A DNA stretch of 33,850 nucleotides, taken from Acidimicrobiaceae bacterium (GTDB lineage Bacteria > Actinomycetota > Acidimicrobiia > Acidimicrobiales > Poriferisodalaceae). Both the position numbers and the translations under genes were made by a program. Shown here piece after piece: positions 25,859 through 33,725 of the stretch; the stretch's first letter is position 1, and the number at the start of each line of letters is the position of its first letter. Under the pieces are notes generated by a model, which ran no database searches, was not told where the DNA came from, and saw only the letters and a list, made by a program, of their open reading frames with translations. The stretch spans positions 1-33,850 of the forward strand of contig PBKA01000023.1 of the NCBI GenBank assembly GCA_002721305.1, written 5' to 3'.

Positions 25859-26644
25859 TTATCGGCCTTTCCATGAAGGCTTTTGGCCGGATTTAGCTGC
25901 ATCTCGAAATGCTTTTGCGTCCTCAGTTGCGCCCGCGACTTTGCGCATCGTTTCGCCAAAACGGATGGCCTCAACGAAGCCCATCTCTTGGCCCCGGCGG
26001 GCAATTTCTTTTGTCGCGCGAACCGCAAGGGGAGCCGAGTTAGTAACGAGCCTCTTCGCTAGCTCGTTCGCCTCCGCCATTAGCTCGTCGTGCGGCACCA
26101 CTTTCATGACCAGACCCATGTCCTTCGCTCGTTGGGCGTCGACACGATCTCCAACAAGCAACAGTTCCATAGCATTTTGCCACCCCACCCTCTGAGGCAT
26201 TCGCACCGCGCCTTGAACAGTAGGCACCCCGAGCTGAACCTCGGGAAATCCGAATTCGGCGCGATCCGAGGCGATGACAAAATCGCAACTGGCGACCATG
26301 GTCAACCCGAAGCCAATTGCGTAGCCATTGACAGCTGCTATCACCGGCTTGAAAATCTCTTTGCCTGACTCTAAGGAAGTGAAGCTCGGGACTTCCCAGA
26401 ATGAGTGTTCATCATTGCCAACAGCACTCCCGGGATCTTTCAGATCTGCTCCCGCGCAGAATGCTTTGCCTTTGCCTGTCACGATGGCCACCCAAGCCTC
26501 GTCGTCAGTTCGCAACGTCTCCCAGGCGCGATTGAGGTCTTTACGTAGTTGGCCGTTTACAGCGTTGAGCGCTTCCGGTCGATTGTAGGTAATAACTGCG
26601 ACATGCTCGATGCGTTCATAAGTAACAGTGGAATCTGCGTCCAT
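25859..26644 (-). CDS. enoyl-CoA hydratase/isomerase family protein
   Basis: Crotonase-fold protein of about 261 residues. GKGKAFCAGADLKDPG is the CoA-binding loop and FGFPEVQLGVPTVQGAVRMP the second acidic region. The first catalytic Glu position (GGxE in classical hydratases) is occupied by Thr in GFGLTMVASCD, so simple hydratase chemistry is doubtful. Isomerase, hydrolase or dehalogenase-like reactions fit as well. The start is ambiguous: ATG 26644 is used, and an in-frame GTG lies at 26659. The gene is 43 bp downstream of the molybdopterin oxidoreductase stop and may be part of that operon. Confidence 0.85.
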   Translation of the reverse strand: MDADSTVTYERIEHVAVITYNRPEALNAVNGQLRKDLNRAWETLRTDDEAWVAIVTGKGKAFCAGADLKDPGSAVGNDEHSFWEVPSFTSLESGKEIFKPVIAAVNGYAIGFGLTMVASCDFVIASDRAEFGFPEVQLGVPTVQGAVRMPQRVGWQNAMELLLVGDRVDAQRAKDMGLVMKVVPHDELMAEANELAKRLVTNSAPLAVRATKEIARRGQEMGFVEAIRFGETMRKVAGATEDAKAFRDAAKSGQKPSWKGR

Positions 26645-26687
26645 ACTGAATGATCGCACGTTTGCATGTGATTACATGCCGCAAATT

Positions 26688-29570
26688 TCAAGAAAGACGA
26701 TAGGCCTGGGCTGTCGGTTTCAACGGTCGCGCATACCAGAGTGGGCGACGAAGGCCATGGGGTCCAGGGGCCGGTCTGGTCTTGGAGAGCCATTCAAGGT
26801 ACGCCTCTCGGGATTTAGCGGTGTCAACAACAACGTCGCCGTAAGAGTCGCCTTCTTCAGCAGGAGTTACCTGAACTCTTTGGTGCCAGCATTGCATGCC
26901 TGATACGGGATCCGGCTGAACCGCGAACGTGAGGTTCTGGTGGACGCCGGTATCGCTCCACCAAATTCGCTCGCTATCAGGGTCACCGGATGAATAGGAG
27001 TCCATACCAGCACGGCGACTGAGTTTCCAGGTAGTACCGTCGTTTTCGATGTCTGCTTGACCGTTGCTCCAAGACCTCGCCTGATCTCGGCCCATGCGCC
27101 ATCGCCCCATGTGATGGGAAGCAGCCACGACGCCTGGGCGTATCCCCTCCGTACGCCATGGCTGAATCACGAAATGTCCGAGGCGCGTAGTGACGCGAAC
27201 CAACTGATTCTCGCCGATTCCGAGTTTTTCGGCATCCTCGGGATGAATCCATAGCGGGTGCCGGTGGCTGATCTCATTCAGCCACTTCGAATTAGCTGAT
27301 CGAGTATGGATAAGCGTCGGGATTCGAAAGGTGGGTAAGAGAATTCTTTCAGCCCCGTCAAGATCGAGGTCTTCCCAATGAACATGGCTCGGAATCCACG
27401 TCGGGGTGGCATATTCCGGCCAACCCCAATCCGCCAACGTGCTGGAGTACAACTCGAGTTTTTTCGATGGTGTGGGAAAGCCTTCCTTAGCTTCTCCATC
27501 AATTTCGACCGCCGGGGATCCGTCCCCCAGGGGCGATAGTGCGGTCTCCGCGAATGCTTGGTCGGAACCATCAAAAAGACCCGCCGTTCCGGGCTTCCTA
27601 AACACGCCATCGACTCCACGTACGCAGTCTTTGATTGCTGCCGGATCAACCGAACGTTCGTAGGGTTCATACGGATCAGAGGGAACTGCGAAAGCTCCTC
27701 TGTCGCGCATGAATTCGAGGGGGGTCTGGTTTGCTTCGGCCGCAGCTTCCGAAAGCCCGGGCACCTCTTCAGAAAAGGTAAGCCCGTAGTATTCATCTAC
27801 CGTCATCGGTTCCCCCGGGTGCGAGCGACTCTCGAAGTGTTCTCGCACTCCTAGCTCGCCATCGGGATCTATGCGCCATGAGAGATCCATCCAAAATTCG
27901 TTTTCTTCCCACACTTCACCAGGATTGAATTCGTGGGTACGGGAACCGTTGTCGATTGATTCCCCCTCAAGTTCGGCGAATCGACGCATGACTGGTTGTC
28001 GAAATCCGATCCAGCGTCCCGCGTGAGTCTCGAATGAAGCGAGGTCGTGACGCTCTGAACCGACTCCCATAGGCAGGACATAATCGGCAAACAGTGCCGT
28101 TTCGGACCATGTCGGAGTCAGCGCTACGTGACATTCCACCTTGGAGGAGTCAAGGAGGGCTTCTATCCAACTGAAGCCGTCAGGGTTTGTCCATACGGGG
28201 TTGTAAACGCGAGTGAAGTAGGTATCTAATTTGCCTCGCTTTTCGTTCAAGAAATGTGGGAGAAGAATCGACATCTCGTGGTAGCTCAGCGGGTACTCAC
28301 GCGGCCATGACATCTCGTTCCAATGCTCAATTTTTTGAGTTCCAAGAGGAGCATTCGGTTTGAATTTGTTCCATCCGTTACCGTTCGTTCCTCCAACCGT
28401 GCCCACAGAGCCGGTTAGAACGTTCAAGAAGAACAAGCACCGCGCTGTCTGCCACCCACCGAGGTTTCCGGCGCCCGCCGCGCGCCAGTTGTGGGAAGCG
28501 AATTTTGTGGGGTGAGCCCCAATGATTGACGCAATCTGTCTTATCTGTTCCGCCGGCACTCCTGTTAAGTATTCAGCTCTTTCAGGGGTGTATTCCTCGT
28601 ATTCATCAAGTAGTGCCTGTTCGACGAGTTCGAAATCAACCTCTAAATCAGGGCGGGTTTCGGCGAGATATGTTTCCCAATTGGTCCATTTGCGAACAAA
28701 TTCACGCTGCCAAGTACCGCTCTCCAACAAGAGTCGAGCCAAAGCCAAGAGAAGAAATGGTTCTGTTCCCGGCCACGCTGGCAGCCAATGGTCAGCCTTC
28801 GAACCTGTGTTCGAGAGCCGGGGGTCAACGCAGATAACAGTGGCTCCTTTTTCCTGCGCCTCAATGATGCGTTGCGCGTGTGGGTTGAAGTAGTGACCTG
28901 CTTCAAGATGTGAAGAGATCAGGAAGATCACTTTGGCGTTGGCATAGTCGGAGGAGGGACGGTCATGTCCCATCCAAGACTGATACCCAATCCGAGCGTT
29001 CGAGGAGCAGATATTGGTATGACTGTTGTGTCCGTCGACTCCCCATCCCTGCAACACTCGCTCGGTATACCCGTCCTCGCCAGGCCGACCAACGTGATAC
29101 ATGATCTCATCGCGTCTGTCCTCAAGTAAGGCTGTTCGAATCCGCTGTCCTATCTCCTCTAAGGCTTGATCCCAAGTGATCTGCTCCCAACCGCCGCCGC
29201 CACGTTCACCGATCCGCTTCAATGGAAACAAGATGCGCTCTGGATCATCAACCTGATTCAGCGTCGCCGGGCCTTTGGCGCAGTTCCTTCCCCTTGAGGC
29301 TGGATGTTCAGGGTTGCCCTCGAACTTTGCTATTTGGCCTGTTTCTCGATCCACATACGCAAGTAACCCACACGCCGCTTCGCAGTTGAAACAAGTGGTT
29401 GGGATAAGTCGATAATGACGTTCGACCTTTCGGGGCCATGCTTTAGCGTCTAACTCAGTCCAGTCGTGCCATGAGTCGCGCGGTGGATAATTAGTAAGTC
29501 CGGCGTTAGGGACGGCGTTCTTGTAGAAGCTGTCCTCATCCGAATACCGGGCTTCGTTTGGATCTGACAT
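26688..29570 (-). CDS. molybdopterin-dependent oxidoreductase, DMSO-reductase superfamily catalytic subunit, no Tat signal
   Basis: A 960-residue Mo/W-bisMGD enzyme. The N-terminal [4Fe-4S] site is C60, C63, C67 (CFNCEAAC) plus C97 in RGRNCAKGP. The likely metal ligand is C188 in SHTNICSSNAR, typical of polysulfide/thiosulfate/sulfite-type members. Mo-cofactor domains (WRAAGAGNLGGWQTAR, VTTRLGHFVIQPWRTEG) continue to the C-terminus. No twin-arginine signal is present, so the site should face the cytoplasm. Size, absence of Tat and the FeS/NrfD partner resemble the cytoplasmic sulfite dehydrogenase SoeA, but the substrate is unproven. ATG 29570 is chosen because TAGGAG, overlapping the upstream stop, lies five bases before it. 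Operon with the upstream FeS-membrane subunit. Confidence 0.9.
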   Translation of the reverse strand: MSDPNEARYSDEDSFYKNAVPNAGLTNYPPRDSWHDWTELDAKAWPRKVERHYRLIPTTCFNCEAACGLLAYVDRETGQIAKFEGNPEHPASRGRNCAKGPATLNQVDDPERILFPLKRIGERGGGGWEQITWDQALEEIGQRIRTALLEDRRDEIMYHVGRPGEDGYTERVLQGWGVDGHNSHTNICSSNARIGYQSWMGHDRPSSDYANAKVIFLISSHLEAGHYFNPHAQRIIEAQEKGATVICVDPRLSNTGSKADHWLPAWPGTEPFLLLALARLLLESGTWQREFVRKWTNWETYLAETRPDLEVDFELVEQALLDEYEEYTPERAEYLTGVPAEQIRQIASIIGAHPTKFASHNWRAAGAGNLGGWQTARCLFFLNVLTGSVGTVGGTNGNGWNKFKPNAPLGTQKIEHWNEMSWPREYPLSYHEMSILLPHFLNEKRGKLDTYFTRVYNPVWTNPDGFSWIEALLDSSKVECHVALTPTWSETALFADYVLPMGVGSERHDLASFETHAGRWIGFRQPVMRRFAELEGESIDNGSRTHEFNPGEVWEENEFWMDLSWRIDPDGELGVREHFESRSHPGEPMTVDEYYGLTFSEEVPGLSEAAAEANQTPLEFMRDRGAFAVPSDPYEPYERSVDPAAIKDCVRGVDGVFRKPGTAGLFDGSDQAFAETALSPLGDGSPAVEIDGEAKEGFPTPSKKLELYSSTLADWGWPEYATPTWIPSHVHWEDLDLDGAERILLPTFRIPTLIHTRSANSKWLNEISHRHPLWIHPEDAEKLGIGENQLVRVTTRLGHFVIQPWRTEGIRPGVVAASHHMGRWRMGRDQARSWSNGQADIENDGTTWKLSRRAGMDSYSSGDPDSERIWWSDTGVHQNLTFAVQPDPVSGMQCWHQRVQVTPAEEGDSYGDVVVDTAKSREAYLEWLSKTRPAPGPHGLRRPLWYARPLKPTAQAYRLS

Positions 29571-29578
29571 CAAGGCTC

Positions 29579-31093
29579 CTAAGACAGGGGAACGGACTGG
29601 CCGGCCAGCACGTAGCTATGTTCGTAAGACCACATTCCGCCAAGTGCTGTAACGCCGGCAACGAATGACAAGGCAGTCGCGGCACTGTCGAACACCAGGC
29701 TTGCTGCCAACAGGGCGATGGGCAGGATCAAACCACCAAGGACACCCGTCATGAATAGCTTCCTGTGCTCCCCGTTGGTCATGGAACGCACCGCCATAGC
29801 GACATGTGGCGAGTGATGACCCCGGACCTCTAGAAGAACTAGAAGGCCGGTCGCGGCGAGGGCAGCGATGCTTATCCATCGAACCATTAATGGTTCGGGC
29901 ATCCCGACAAACAAATCCGATATCAACCAAACCGATCCTCCTGCGGTAACAGCTTGGACAAGCAGCGTTGGCAAAAGAGCTTTGCTCTGCCAGAGGTCAC
30001 GTCCTTCGCATTGAGCGAATAGAAAAGCGGTGTATCCAGCGGTACACGCGGCGAGCACCGCCACCGGAACAGCCAAAACGGAGAACATTTGAGACGATTG
30101 GAGCAACGCTGCTAGCAACCAAACTCCCAACAAGACAGCGTAGACACCAAGAACATATGCGCCTCGCACCAACCAACTGGAGGTATTCCCGCGGGTAAGC
30201 ACCAGAAGAAACCGAGTCGGTTTCTTTAGGTCGGCGACTAACAATGTGCCGGTGATCAATAGAAACAACGCTCCTAGCGATCCGGAGAGAAACCCAACTC
30301 TCGCCGTCTCATCAGCATGACCCAACAACACCATGAGGGGAGCGAAGAACATGATTCCCGCTGCGATGGCTTTCGTGACGAGGTAGCCGGAGACCTTGGT
30401 TTTCCAGGTCGTCGCGTGGGCCGTCGTGTATGTAGTCCTAGCCGTTGGATCCAAATGATGAGTTGCCGCCGTTGGGTGATTGGGAGTGACATCAGCCCAA
30501 ATGAGTCCATCGTTGGGGATGGTCGTGCGCAACGGATCTAGCGATGCCGGGTCCGCACCTCGGTAATACACCTTTGGAGCAGTGCCTTGTTCTGGGGACC
30601 GAACCGGCAGCTGTTCCCCATTCAAGATCTGTAGCGCTTCATTGTCAGCATCATCAAAATCGATGACCTTGATGGAATGGGTAGGACACACGACTACACA
30701 CGATGGTTCCAAGCCCAGTTCGATTCGGTGATTACAGAAATTGCATTTGTTTGCAGTATTTGTCTCGGGGTTAATGTAAATCGCGTCATAAGGGCATGCG
30801 TTCATGCATCCCTTGCATCCAATGCAGTGGTTGTCATCAAAGTCCACCACGCCGTTGGAGGCTCGAAACAGTGCCGAAGTTGGACAGATCTCCATACAGG
30901 GCGCATTGTCACATTGGTTGCAGCGCATGACGGAAAAATGTCGGGTCGTTTCGGGGAACTCACCCTTTTCGATGTATTTGACCCAGGTACGATTTACTCC
31001 CAGAGGTACGTCGTGTTCGCTTTTGCACGCGACAGTGCACGCGTGGCATCCGATACAGGTCTCGCTATCGAGAAGAAACCCGAGGCGGGTCAC
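29579..31093 (-). CDS. fused 4Fe-4S ferredoxin (NrfC/DmsB-like) and NrfD/PsrC-like membrane subunit
   Basis: One polypeptide (504 residues) carrying both electron-transfer subunits of a Mo-enzyme complex. Residues ~10-170 hold four cysteine clusters: CIGCHACTVAC (C13, C16, C19, C23), CNQCDNAPCMEIC, CIGCKGCMNAC and CNFCNHR with CVVVC. After a ~60-residue linker, residues ~235-504 form eight hydrophobic helices with the NrfD mark DLKKPTRFLLVLTRGNTSSW. It should pass electrons between the Mo subunit and membrane quinone. The frame opens at GTG 31153, but GTG 31093 is preferred since GAGG lies just upstream and RLGFLLDSETC is the normal start; the longer form is possible. The stop is 8 bp from the Mo-subunit ATG. 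Confidence 0.85.
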   Translation of the reverse strand: MTRLGFLLDSETCIGCHACTVACKSEHDVPLGVNRTWVKYIEKGEFPETTRHFSVMRCNQCDNAPCMEICPTSALFRASNGVVDFDDNHCIGCKGCMNACPYDAIYINPETNTANKCNFCNHRIELGLEPSCVVVCPTHSIKVIDFDDADNEALQILNGEQLPVRSPEQGTAPKVYYRGADPASLDPLRTTIPNDGLIWADVTPNHPTAATHHLDPTARTTYTTAHATTWKTKVSGYLVTKAIAAGIMFFAPLMVLLGHADETARVGFLSGSLGALFLLITGTLLVADLKKPTRFLLVLTRGNTSSWLVRGAYVLGVYAVLLGVWLLAALLQSSQMFSVLAVPVAVLAACTAGYTAFLFAQCEGRDLWQSKALLPTLLVQAVTAGGSVWLISDLFVGMPEPLMVRWISIAALAATGLLVLLEVRGHHSPHVAMAVRSMTNGEHRKLFMTGVLGGLILPIALLAASLVFDSAATALSFVAGVTALGGMWSYEHSYVLAGQSVPLS

Positions 31094-31239
31094 TGTCCTC
31101 TTCGACCAATCAAGATCGTTCTCATTACGGCAAATGTATTGCCTTGGCGACACAAAGACTGGGAATGAAGCGCGTTCGTTGTGACTGTCGCCGTTCGGTC
31201 GGCTCCAATGACCCGGCTACTTTTTGAACTTGGCCTAAA

Positions 31240-32481
31240 ATGAGTTATCCGGGTGCCACGTCTCGGGGTACGGTCAAAGAAGTGACATCCCCTGAAACCA
31301 TTCTCATACGAGTCACTGGACAAGACCGCCCAGGGATAACCACTGAATTATTGGGCCTGTTGGCACGCCTGGAAGCAGATCTGCAGGATATCGAACAGGT
31401 GGTGGTGCGTCACCAACTGACCTTAGGCCTCGCTGTCGCGGTTCCTACCGGGCGGGATTTGGTAAAGGAGGTGCTGCTATTTGGATGGGAAAGAGATTTA
31501 GCGATCGACTTCGAGGTAGTCGATGCCACCCCAACCCGACACATTGCACGGCAAGTAGTAACGGTACTGGCGCCAGAGCTATCGCCAACGTCTTTAGCTC
31601 GAGCTAGCGGAGCTATAGCTGCGAGCGGGGGCAACATTCACCGAATTCACCGACTGTCACGCTTTCCGGTGTGGAGCTACGAATTTCTCGTTGAGGGCGC
31701 AGATCTTGAAAAGCTGCAGGCTTCGATCATGGATATTGCGACACAAGAGGAAATAGATGTCGCTATTCAGCCTCACGATCTGTCGCGTCGATCCAGCCGC
31801 CTCGTGGTTTTAGACGTCGACTCAACGCTAATCCGAAATGAAGTCATCGACCTTCTTGGCTCAGAAGCTGGTCATCAGGATGAAATAGCCCACTTGACCG
31901 AGCAGGCTATGCGCGGTGAGATCGACTACGTAGAAGCGCTCAAACAGCGAGTCGCCCTCCTGCGCGGATCGAGCGAGGAAATTATTGAACGTTCTATTTC
32001 CAGGATGATACTCACAGCCGGAGGGCGCACTTTCGTCAGAACACTGAAACGGCTCGGCTACAAGGTCGCGATCATAAGTGGCGGATTCACCCCCTTTACT
32101 GACCACCTGGCTAGAGAACTGGACCTGGACCATGCCTACTCAAACAAACTCCAAATAGTAGATGGGGTTCTGACCGGGGCGATCGACGGTGACATTATTG
32201 ACGCGGATGGCAAGGCAAAATTATTGGAAGACATAGCCCGGCAAGAAGGAGTCCCCCTGGAGCAGACCGTGGCTATTGGGGATGGGGCCAACGATTTACC
32301 GATGCTGAAAAAAGCGGGTCTAGGTATCGCGTTCAACGCTAAACCAACCCTACGGGAAGCAGCCGATACGGCGATCAACGTCCCCTATTTGGATGCCATT
32401 CTCTTTATGTTGGGAGTCACTCGAGAAGAAGTGGAAGCGGCAGACGCTTCGGACGAAAAGCTATACCGATTCACTGCCTAG
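31240..32481 (+). CDS. serB: phosphoserine phosphatase SerB with two ACT domains
   Basis: SerB hydrolyses O-phosphoserine to serine, the last step of serine synthesis. The 413-residue protein matches actinobacterial SerB: two N-terminal ACT domains (about 20-95, starting LIRVTGQDRPG, and 103-178), then the HAD phosphatase. HAD motif I is LDVDST (nucleophile D192, acid D194), motif II lies in AIISGGFTPF, and IGDGANDLPML is motif IV. The ACT domains probably bind serine as feedback effector. The ATG at 31240 has no clear ribosome binding site. It heads a forward gene string with an enoyl-CoA hydratase and the ArsC-like selenoprotein candidate, and a glycine riboswitch follows, so the end of the window leans to serine/glycine metabolism. 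Confidence 0.95.
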   Translation: MSYPGATSRGTVKEVTSPETILIRVTGQDRPGITTELLGLLARLEADLQDIEQVVVRHQLTLGLAVAVPTGRDLVKEVLLFGWERDLAIDFEVVDATPTRHIARQVVTVLAPELSPTSLARASGAIAASGGNIHRIHRLSRFPVWSYEFLVEGADLEKLQASIMDIATQEEIDVAIQPHDLSRRSSRLVVLDVDSTLIRNEVIDLLGSEAGHQDEIAHLTEQAMRGEIDYVEALKQRVALLRGSSEEIIERSISRMILTAGGRTFVRTLKRLGYKVAIISGGFTPFTDHLARELDLDHAYSNKLQIVDGVLTGAIDGDIIDADGKAKLLEDIARQEGVPLEQTVAIGDGANDLPMLKKAGLGIAFNAKPTLREAADTAINVPYLDAILFMLGVTREEVEAADASDEKLYRFTA

Positions 32482-32513
32482 CAAGAACTTCATCATTGTG
32501 AAAAACTGCGCTC

Positions 32514-33266
32514 ATGAAAACCCCAAACAGCCAATTGGTGCTTCGAAGCGACCGAGACGGGGTCAGTACCCTCACATTTAACCGACCCGATGCACTGAAT
32601 GCCCTAAGTCCTTCTTTGTTCAAAGAACTAGAGGAACACCTCGCTGATCTGACCGAATCGTCAGAAGAGGTTGGTGTCGTTGTTCTGACCGGTAAAGGCC
32701 GCTCATTTTCGGCCGGCAACGACCTAAAGGCCATTGAGCGCGGCGAACATGCTTCTAGACCACACCAACAAGCAGAAGTGTTGGACTTCATAGAAGCGAT
32801 GCCTCAACCGGTGATCGCGTCGGTACGTGGCCATTGTTACACCGGTGCTCTAGAGCTTGCGATCGCATGCGACTTACTGATCTGCGCAGACGACGCAAAG
32901 TTTTGTGACACCCACGGGAAATGGGGAATGGTGCCGACATGGGGGATGACCAATCGTCTGCCTGAGCGAATCGGTCCCATAGCTGCCCGCGACATGATGT
33001 TCACGGGACGAACCCTGACTGGACTTGAAGCGGTGCAAATCGGTTTGGCCAATCGGAGCGTCCCCAATGATGAGTTGGAAAACAGTACTTTCGAATGGGC
33101 AGCGGCTATAGCTGCTAACTCGTGGCACACTCTTCGCGAAGAGAAGCGTCAAATGCGTCAGCTCTCGAAACTTGATCGCGAGGAGGGAATCCGATGGGCC
33201 CGAGAGCACGGTCCGGGTCCTGCGTCTGACATGCTCGAACGCATTCAAGAAGGTTTCAAACGCTGA
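32514..33266 (+). CDS. enoyl-CoA hydratase/isomerase family protein
   Basis: Crotonase-fold protein, 250 residues. The CoA-binding loop is GRSFSAGNDLKAIE and the first acidic catalytic position is kept (Glu in GALELAIACD). The second (Glu in the PE motif of classical hydratases) is replaced in DTHGKWGMVPTWG, so the reaction may not be a simple hydration. It starts at ATG 32514, 32 bp after serB, and is 32 bp upstream of the arsC-like gene, which suggests one transcript. It is distinct from the two other crotonases in the window. Confidence 0.87.
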   Translation: MKTPNSQLVLRSDRDGVSTLTFNRPDALNALSPSLFKELEEHLADLTESSEEVGVVVLTGKGRSFSAGNDLKAIERGEHASRPHQQAEVLDFIEAMPQPVIASVRGHCYTGALELAIACDLLICADDAKFCDTHGKWGMVPTWGMTNRLPERIGPIAARDMMFTGRTLTGLEAVQIGLANRSVPNDELENSTFEWAAAIAANSWHTLREEKRQMRQLSKLDREEGIRWAREHGPGPASDMLERIQEGFKR

Positions 33267-33287
33267 TACGGTCCTACCCGGAAACCC

Positions 33288-33293
33288 AAGGAG
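33288..33293 (+). promoter_or_regulatory. Shine-Dalgarno that fixes the start of the TGA-containing arsC-like gene
   Basis: AAGGAG at 33288-33293 is spaced five bases from ATG 33299. No comparable site precedes the downstream TTG (33353) that would begin the open frame after the TGA. This indicates that ribosomes load upstream of the TGA at 33332. Confidence 0.75.
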
Positions 33294-33298
33294 CAACG

Positions 33299-33655
33299 AT
33301 GCCGAAAGTCACCATTTATCACAACCCACATTGAGGCTCGTCAAAGAACGCCTTGGCGGTCGCCGAGGAACAGAAGGTTGACGCAGAGGTGGTTTTGTAC
33401 ATGAAGAACCCCCCGGACCAAGAAACATTGGAGCACATAGTTTCAGTCCTGGAAGATCCAGTTGAAGACCTCGTCAGAAAAGATTCGAAGTTCAAAGAAC
33501 TAAATCTCAACCCAAATGATTACGTAGACAACCCTGACGCCGTCGTCAAGCTTTTGCTTGAACGGAAAGCGTTAATGCAGCGACCGGTACTGGTCACAAC
33601 TCGCAAGGCGATCATCGGGAGACCCAAAGACCGTATCGCTGAATTCCTTAAGTAG
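33299..33655 (+). CDS. ArsC/YfgD-family arsenate reductase-like protein with in-frame UGA (probable selenocysteine) at the catalytic position
   Basis: Read through one TGA (33332-33334), this gene encodes 118 residues, the normal ArsC/YfgD length. It begins MPKVTIYHNPH, then the TGA codon as residue 12, then GSSKNALAV. In plasmid R773 ArsC the matching segment is TIYHNPACGTSRNTL with catalytic Cys12, so the TGA sits exactly at the redox-active cysteine. The other ArsC active-site arginines are kept: R60 (LVRKD), R95 (MQRPVLVT) and R108 (GRPKD). A strong ribosome binding site precedes ATG 33299 and a SECIS-like hairpin lies at 33351-33368. ArsC-like proteins use the Cys with a thiol partner to reduce arsenate or related oxyanions; YfgD types may do other thiol chemistry. 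A sequencing error or pseudogene is the alternative, but the intact frame downstream argues against decay. Confidence 0.85.
33351..33368 (+). promoter_or_regulatory. bacterial SECIS-like stem-loop downstream of the in-frame UGA
   Basis: CCTTGGC (33351-33357) pairs over seven bases with GCCGAGG (33362-33368), including one U-G pair, around the loop GGTC (33358-33361). The loop matches the GGUC apical loop of E. coli fdhF SECIS, where the G and U contact SelB. The loop begins 23 nt after the UGA, within the range described for bacterial SECIS elements (about 16-37 nt). The hairpin is inside the coding region, as required in bacteria. A bulged U equivalent to fdhF U17 is not evident. Confidence 0.65.
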
Positions 33656-33715
33656 CCCTGCGCTAGATCCGTTTCTCTAAACCTAAAAGTCACACCTCAG
33701 ATGCGCCGCAAGCAT

Positions 33716-33721
33716 TAGGAT
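33716..33721 (+). promoter_or_regulatory. possible -10 promoter element ahead of glycine riboswitch
   Basis: TAGGAT fits an actinobacterial TANNNT -10 and is placed so that transcription would begin just before the first riboswitch helix. No convincing -35 box is seen, so this is tentative. Confidence 0.3.
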
Positions 33722-33725
33722 GAGG

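Noticed and set aside
26688..29570. Selenocysteine formate dehydrogenase
   Set aside because: The frame has no internal TGA. The likely metal ligand is Cys (C188) and the motif is not the FdhF/FdnG type.
33353..33655. Separate 100-residue gene starting at TTG 33353
   Set aside because: It lacks the ArsC active-site loop and has no ribosome binding site. The frame is continuous with ATG 33299 through one TGA, so it is the downstream part of the recoded gene.
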